From positions 5,516 to 69,515 of the forward strand of contig NW_017802791.1 in assembly GCF_001625305.1 (NCBI RefSeq): a stretch of 64,000 nucleotides of DNA, read 5' to 3'. The notes under the pieces are model-generated. The model did no database searches. It saw only the letters and a program-made list of their open reading frames with translations, and had not been told where the DNA came from. This DNA comes from Branchiostoma belcheri. Its lineage: Eukaryota > Chordata > Leptocardii > Amphioxiformes > Branchiostomatidae. Shown here piece after piece: positions 36,501 through 42,500 of this stretch; the first letter of the stretch is position 1; the number at the start of each line of letters is the position of its first letter. The position numbers were made by a program, and so were the translations under genes.

Positions 36501-39500
36501 TTTCGGTATATGATGCATCAGAATTTGGCCCCTGGTAGTTTAGGAGCTGCTGCTGTTGGGAGCCGCACTTTTTCCCTCCTTGTCAAGAGGTACATGTAAA
36601 ATCTGCTATCTCTCACTGCGTTGTTTTAAGTTAAACCTGCTCGTGTCTATTCATCTTCACAGGGGATCTACGGCCAGCGACAAGCAAGACAAGGGTTACG
36701 ACACATCGCCAGCCCCTCTTACCCCCTCCCCAGCCCCCTCACCNCCCNCCCNNNNNNNNNNNNNNNNNNNNTCACCCCCTCCCCACCCCCTCCCAGACCC
36801 GACTCAGCCCAGGGGAAAAGACGTAAGAAGTCCACCGACGAGGGTCCGCCAAGTAGTTCTCTAGAAATGACAACAAAGAACATAGCTCCCTCAAGTCCAG
36901 AGGCCACAGACCTACCCAGTAAAAGTCATGCAGACGATAAAGATAAAGAAAAGGCCCCTACAGATGATTGCGTTAAAACACATAAGCCAGAGAAGGAAGT
37001 AGAAAAACCCTTGACTAAAGGCTCAGCTCCTACGGCTGTTGAGGAGAAAGATAAAACTGTATCCACAAGAGACAACAGTGGAGAAGTAGAACCAATAGGA
37101 GATAAAATAAAAGTCATTGATCACGACACTCAAGACAGAAGCGTAGCACTGCCAAAAGACAAGTCTACAGCAAGCGTAGTTGAAACAGAAAACACAACAG
37201 CAGGAAAAACAGGCAAAACTGTAGCTTCTGCATCAGATACAAGTGCTAAAGCAAGTGTAGCTTCAAGTGGAGGTGGTAAAGAGACAGTGACAGCCACAGA
37301 AAAAGCTGTAGGAGAGACAGAAGATACCAGCACCAACAAAACGTGTGAGATAACTGAATCTAAAGATACCACTACAGCTGACCACAAAGTCAAAGAAAAA
37401 ACAGAAACTAAATCTAAATCTGTTGAATCGAAAAAAGATGAAGACAGTCAAGAGCCCAAAGAAAAGCTCCTAGAGCCATCAAAGTCTACAGAGGAAGATG
37501 TAGCTAAGACCCTACCTGAAGAAGATGAAGTCTCTTTGCCTGATTCCTCTAAAGACACACGTGAAGATGCCAAGACCCAGTCTGTCACTTCTGAGGAAAA
37601 AGCCACTGATAAACCCAAAGTACAGCCTCCAGTGTCTTCTCCTGTTGAGGAGTATGATGACCCCCGCACCCCTCCCACCCCCACACAAGATGAACAGTTT
37701 GAGTACGAGCCACTAAACACAGAGACAGCCTACTCCATACCTATAGTCGCCCTGCAGTCTTCAGCAGCTGAGACATCAGATGCTGCAGGACCATCTGCCA
37801 AAGAGGAGGAGCCAAGGGAATACTCAGAAGGTTTGGTTATTTCTTATATGTCTCGTATATAGAGACAGGGAGAAAAAAAAACCCAAAAAACAGGTCATCC
37901 TATTATAGCCCAAAATGCTACGATAGGAGCCATGAAGTCAACACAAAAGGCTGGGTTAATATTTAAACAATGACTTTTGAACTTTTAATCAAACACAATA
38001 GATGGAAAGACTGTAACAACTAGGAAGAACAGCACTTTCCTGAACTGTTGGGGGGTCATTTGATTCAGAACCAGAATCTTTTTTTTTTTGCAAACCAATA
38101 AGAAAAAAAAAGAGGTGAATCTGAAAACCAACAAATTAGATTGGTGTGGCCTTACTGTTGATTTTAATGAATACTCTCTAATTCGTACTTTTGTAAAGAA
38201 AACGTTCTATAACAAATTTTTAACTGTGCTGTTACCTCTACTGCTCAGGGCTCAAAATACCTAGTACGTGGAAACTGCAATTTGAATAATGATTTTCAAG
38301 ATTTGCATGTAAAAACATTATGAATGAAATTTTGCTTGTTGAAAATATCGGACAATGTTCCTTCCACATTGACTGTGGAATAACAGTGCCCTACCACAGT
38401 CCACTATATTGCTATCATTTTTTAAAAATGTAGTACCGTGTTTCTTTCCAATTTCCCCAAATGATTTTTCTCGGGTCTATAAAAATTCATCACATTTTCA
38501 AGCACAATCATGTCTCATTTCTTTTGGGTGCATCTATAATTTTTATATACTGTGAAAAATTGTGAAATTATAAAAAATAAGAAGAACTCAGTGATGGAGA
38601 TAATTACATATCTTGTTGTATATTTGATTATTATCTAAACACTGAAGGTTGAATTTCAATTTTACTTTAGATGTTTCAAATTGCATGTAAAATTTTTGCT
38701 AACATGCAATTTTACATGTCAATAAAAAAGTATTTTGAGCCCTGCTGCTTTGCTGCAAGATGCTTCTACTTAGTAACTTTTCCCTTCTGTTGTTGTTTGT
38801 GCTGCGAAGGAGAGGTTTGCAGCAGTGATGATGATGATGATGATGGTGATGGTAGGTTTTCAAACTGCCTTTAAATGCTGCACATGATTTCAGTAGCCTC
38901 CACCAGGCCTTCCAACGCCGGTAGGGATTGTAGAATTTGGCAAAAATTTAAGAGCGAATGTCTGTAAGGATCAAACAATGGTGGCACCGGTCAAAAAATC
39001 GATTTGGCTCATTTTTTTGCACAGTGATAGTACTTGGTACATAACCCCTCAGAATAGCTTTCTTTTTGCTCAAAACCCCTTGTTGCCATGGCAACGGGCC
39101 AAAGAAGTTTTCAGGGCATTTGTCCAGATTTTGGCATGTACAAAACATAGAAATTGGCTAACTTTAGGGCACTATAACTGATCAGTGCTTTAGCGTAACG
39201 ACAAGAGCAAGATGTGCTGATCAGAGCAATGCCTAAACTTGTATAAAATAGCAGTAAAGCCAATGTTCAGTAAAATCTGAGGTCTTGGGCACCCTGAATA
39301 CAATGCACTGTTTTAAGGGTGTATAAAAACTGAAATTTTGCCCAACTTTAAAGCACTGTAAGTCCCAAAAGGGGAGGATGTTTTGCTTGAAATTTACACT
39401 GCATAATAAACCACTCCAGAGGTATCATATGCATGCTTGCAAAGTTTGGGTTCTTGTTTCGTTGCTACGCACTTGTCCTTTAAAGTAGGTCAGTTTTCGT

Positions 39501-42500
39501 TTTTGATATGTCATTTTGTGCTATATTTGACCTAGCATAAGTTCCAAACCAAACTTGATATTTACTTGAAATTTACATAGAATATAAGACAAAAAATTGT
39601 CTATATAATGCATTCTTGCAAAGTTTGGGTTCTTGTTTTGTTGCTACGCACTTGTCCTTTAAAGTGGGTCAGTTTTCATTATTTTGATAATATGTCATTT
39701 TGAGCTATCTTTGACCTAGCATAAGTTCCAAACCAAACTAGTCACTTACTTAAAAGTTACATAGAATATCAAACATCAAATTCTCTATGAAATGCATTCT
39801 TGCAAAGTTTGGGTTCTTGTTTCGTTGCTACGCACTTGTCCTTAAAAGTAGGTCAGTTTTCGTTATTTTGATGATATGTCATTTTTGTGCTATCTTTGAA
39901 CTAACATAAGCTCCAAACCAAACTAGTTCTTTACTTGAAATTTACATGAAGTATAAAACAACAAATTGTCTATGAAATGCATGCTTGCAAAGTTTGAGTT
40001 CTTGTTTCGTTGCTACGCACTTGTCCTTTAAAGTAGGTCAGTTTTCGTTTTTTTTGATGATATGTCATTTTTGTGCTATATTTGACCTAGCATAAGTTCC
40101 AAACCAAACTTGATATTTACTTGAAATTTACATAGAATATAAGACAAAAAATTGTCTATATAATGCATTCTTGCAAAGTTTGGGTTCTTGTTTTGTTGCT
40201 ACGCACTTGTCCTTTAAAGTGGGTCAGTTTTCATTATTTTGATAATATGTCATTTTGAGCTATCTTTGACCTAGCATAAGTTCCAAACCAAACTAGTCAC
40301 TTACTTAAAAGTTACATAGAATATCAAACATCAAATTCTCTATGAAATGCATTCTTGCAAAGTTTGGGTTCTTGTTTCGTTGCTACGCACTTGTCCTTTA
40401 AAGTAGGGTCAGTTTTCATTATTATGATAATATTTCATTTTGTGCTTTTTTTGAACTGACATAAGTTCCAAACCAAACTAGTTCTGTACTTGAAATTTAT
40501 TTACAACATAAAACAATATGTACTCTGTGGAATGCGTACTTTAAAAGTCTGGGTTCTTGTTTTGCTGCTACGCACTTGTCCCTGAAAAAGGGGCAATTTG
40601 CATATTTTCATGTCATCTTGTCATATCTTTTGACTCTCATAAGTCTCAACAGTAAACTGTTTTGCTATTTGAATTTACACTGAATATATATTGTCTATGA
40701 AATGCATGTTTGCATAGGTCAGATTCCTGTGTTCTAGTGGCTGTACCTGTCCCTGAAAGTAGGCCATATTCTTCACTTGTCCACTAATGCAAAATATTGG
40801 CTATCTTTGGGAGTCTAATATGAAAAAGGAAAGGTTTTAATTCTTCTATCTCTAATTTTGCCAGATCTATGCCTTGGGTTGTTTATGAAATACTTAGCAC
40901 CAACGTTTGCATGATATAGTTGTAGCAATGTGGCTGTTATTGAACGTATGCCATTTTATCTTAATTTGATGATAACAGTCTTATACAGTCATATTTAGCG
41001 TCCCCACATTATTGACTCTCGAAGACTTGACTTGTTTCTATATTTGAAAAATATAATAAATCCCTGCGCATCTTTCTAATATGTAGTCTATCACTCTATG
41101 TCTATGTCTTTGTATAACTATGTCTATGTGGAAAACATGCATTTCAGTCAACTCCGCTATTCCTGTACATGTAGACTGTGCTCATTTTGAGCAATTCCAC
41201 ATATTGTTTTATGTTGTAAATAAATTTCAAGTACAGAACTAGTTTGGTTTGGAACTTATGCTAGGTCAAAGATAGCACAAAATGTCATATTATCAAAATA
41301 ATGAAAACGGACCCACTTTAAAGGACAAGCGCGTAGCAACGAAACAAGAACCCAAACTTTGCAAGAATGCATTTCATAGAGAATTTGTTGTCTTATATTC
41401 TATGTAAATTTCAAGTAAATATCAAGTTTGGTTTGGAACTTATGCTAGGTCAAATATAGCACAAAAATGACATATCATCAAAAAAAACGAAAACTGACCT
41501 ACTTTAAAGGACAAGTGCGTAGCAACGAAACAAGAACTCAAACTTTGCAAGCATGCATTTCATAGACAATTTGTTGTTTTATACTTCATGTAAATTTCAA
41601 GTAAAGAACTAGTTTGGTTTGGAGCTTATGTTAGTTCAAAGATAGCACAAAATGACATATCATCAAAATAACGAAAACTGACCTACTTTTAAGGACAAGT
41701 GCGTAGCAACGAAACAAGAACCCAAACTTTGCAAGAATGCATTTCATAGAGAATTTGATGTTTGATATTCTATGTAACTTTTAAGTAAGTGACTAGTTTG
41801 GTTTGGAACTTATGCTAGGTCAAAGATAGCTCAAAATGACATATTATCAAAATAATGAAAACTGACCCACTTTAAAGGACAAGTGCGTAGCAACAAAACA
41901 AGAACCCAAACTTTGCAAGAATGCATTATATAGACAATTTTATGTCTTATATTCTATGTAAATTTCAAGTAAATATCAAGTTTGGTTTGGAACTTATGCT
42001 AGGTCAAATATAGCACAAAATCACAAAAAAACGAAAACTGACCTACTTTAAAGGACAAGTGCGTAGCAACGAAACAAGAACCCAAACTTTGCAAGCATGC
42101 ATATGATACCTCTGGAGTGGTTTATTATGCAGTGTAAATTTCAAGCAAAACATCCTCCCCTTTTGGGACTTACAGTGCTTTAAAGTTGGGCAAAATTTCA
42201 GTTTTTATACACCCTTAAAACAGTGCATTGTATTCAGGGTGCCCAAGACCTCAGATTTTACTGAACATTGGCTTTACTGCTATTTTATACAAGTTTAGGC
42301 ATTGCTCTGATCAGCACATCTTGCTCTTGTCGTTACGCTAAAGCACTAATCAGTTATAGTGCCCTAAAGTTAGCCAATTTCTATGTTTTGTACATGCCAA
42401 AATCTGGACAAATGCCCTGAAAACTTCTTTGGCCCGTTGCCATGGCAACAAGGGGTTCTGAGCAAAAAGAAAGCTATTCTGAGGGGTTATGTACCAAGTA

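Noticed and set aside
36556..36864. Separate 102-residue gene ending downstream of the N run
   Set aside because: Its first half is BOD1L1 exon 13 preceded by intron; its second half is out of frame only because the gap length is wrong.
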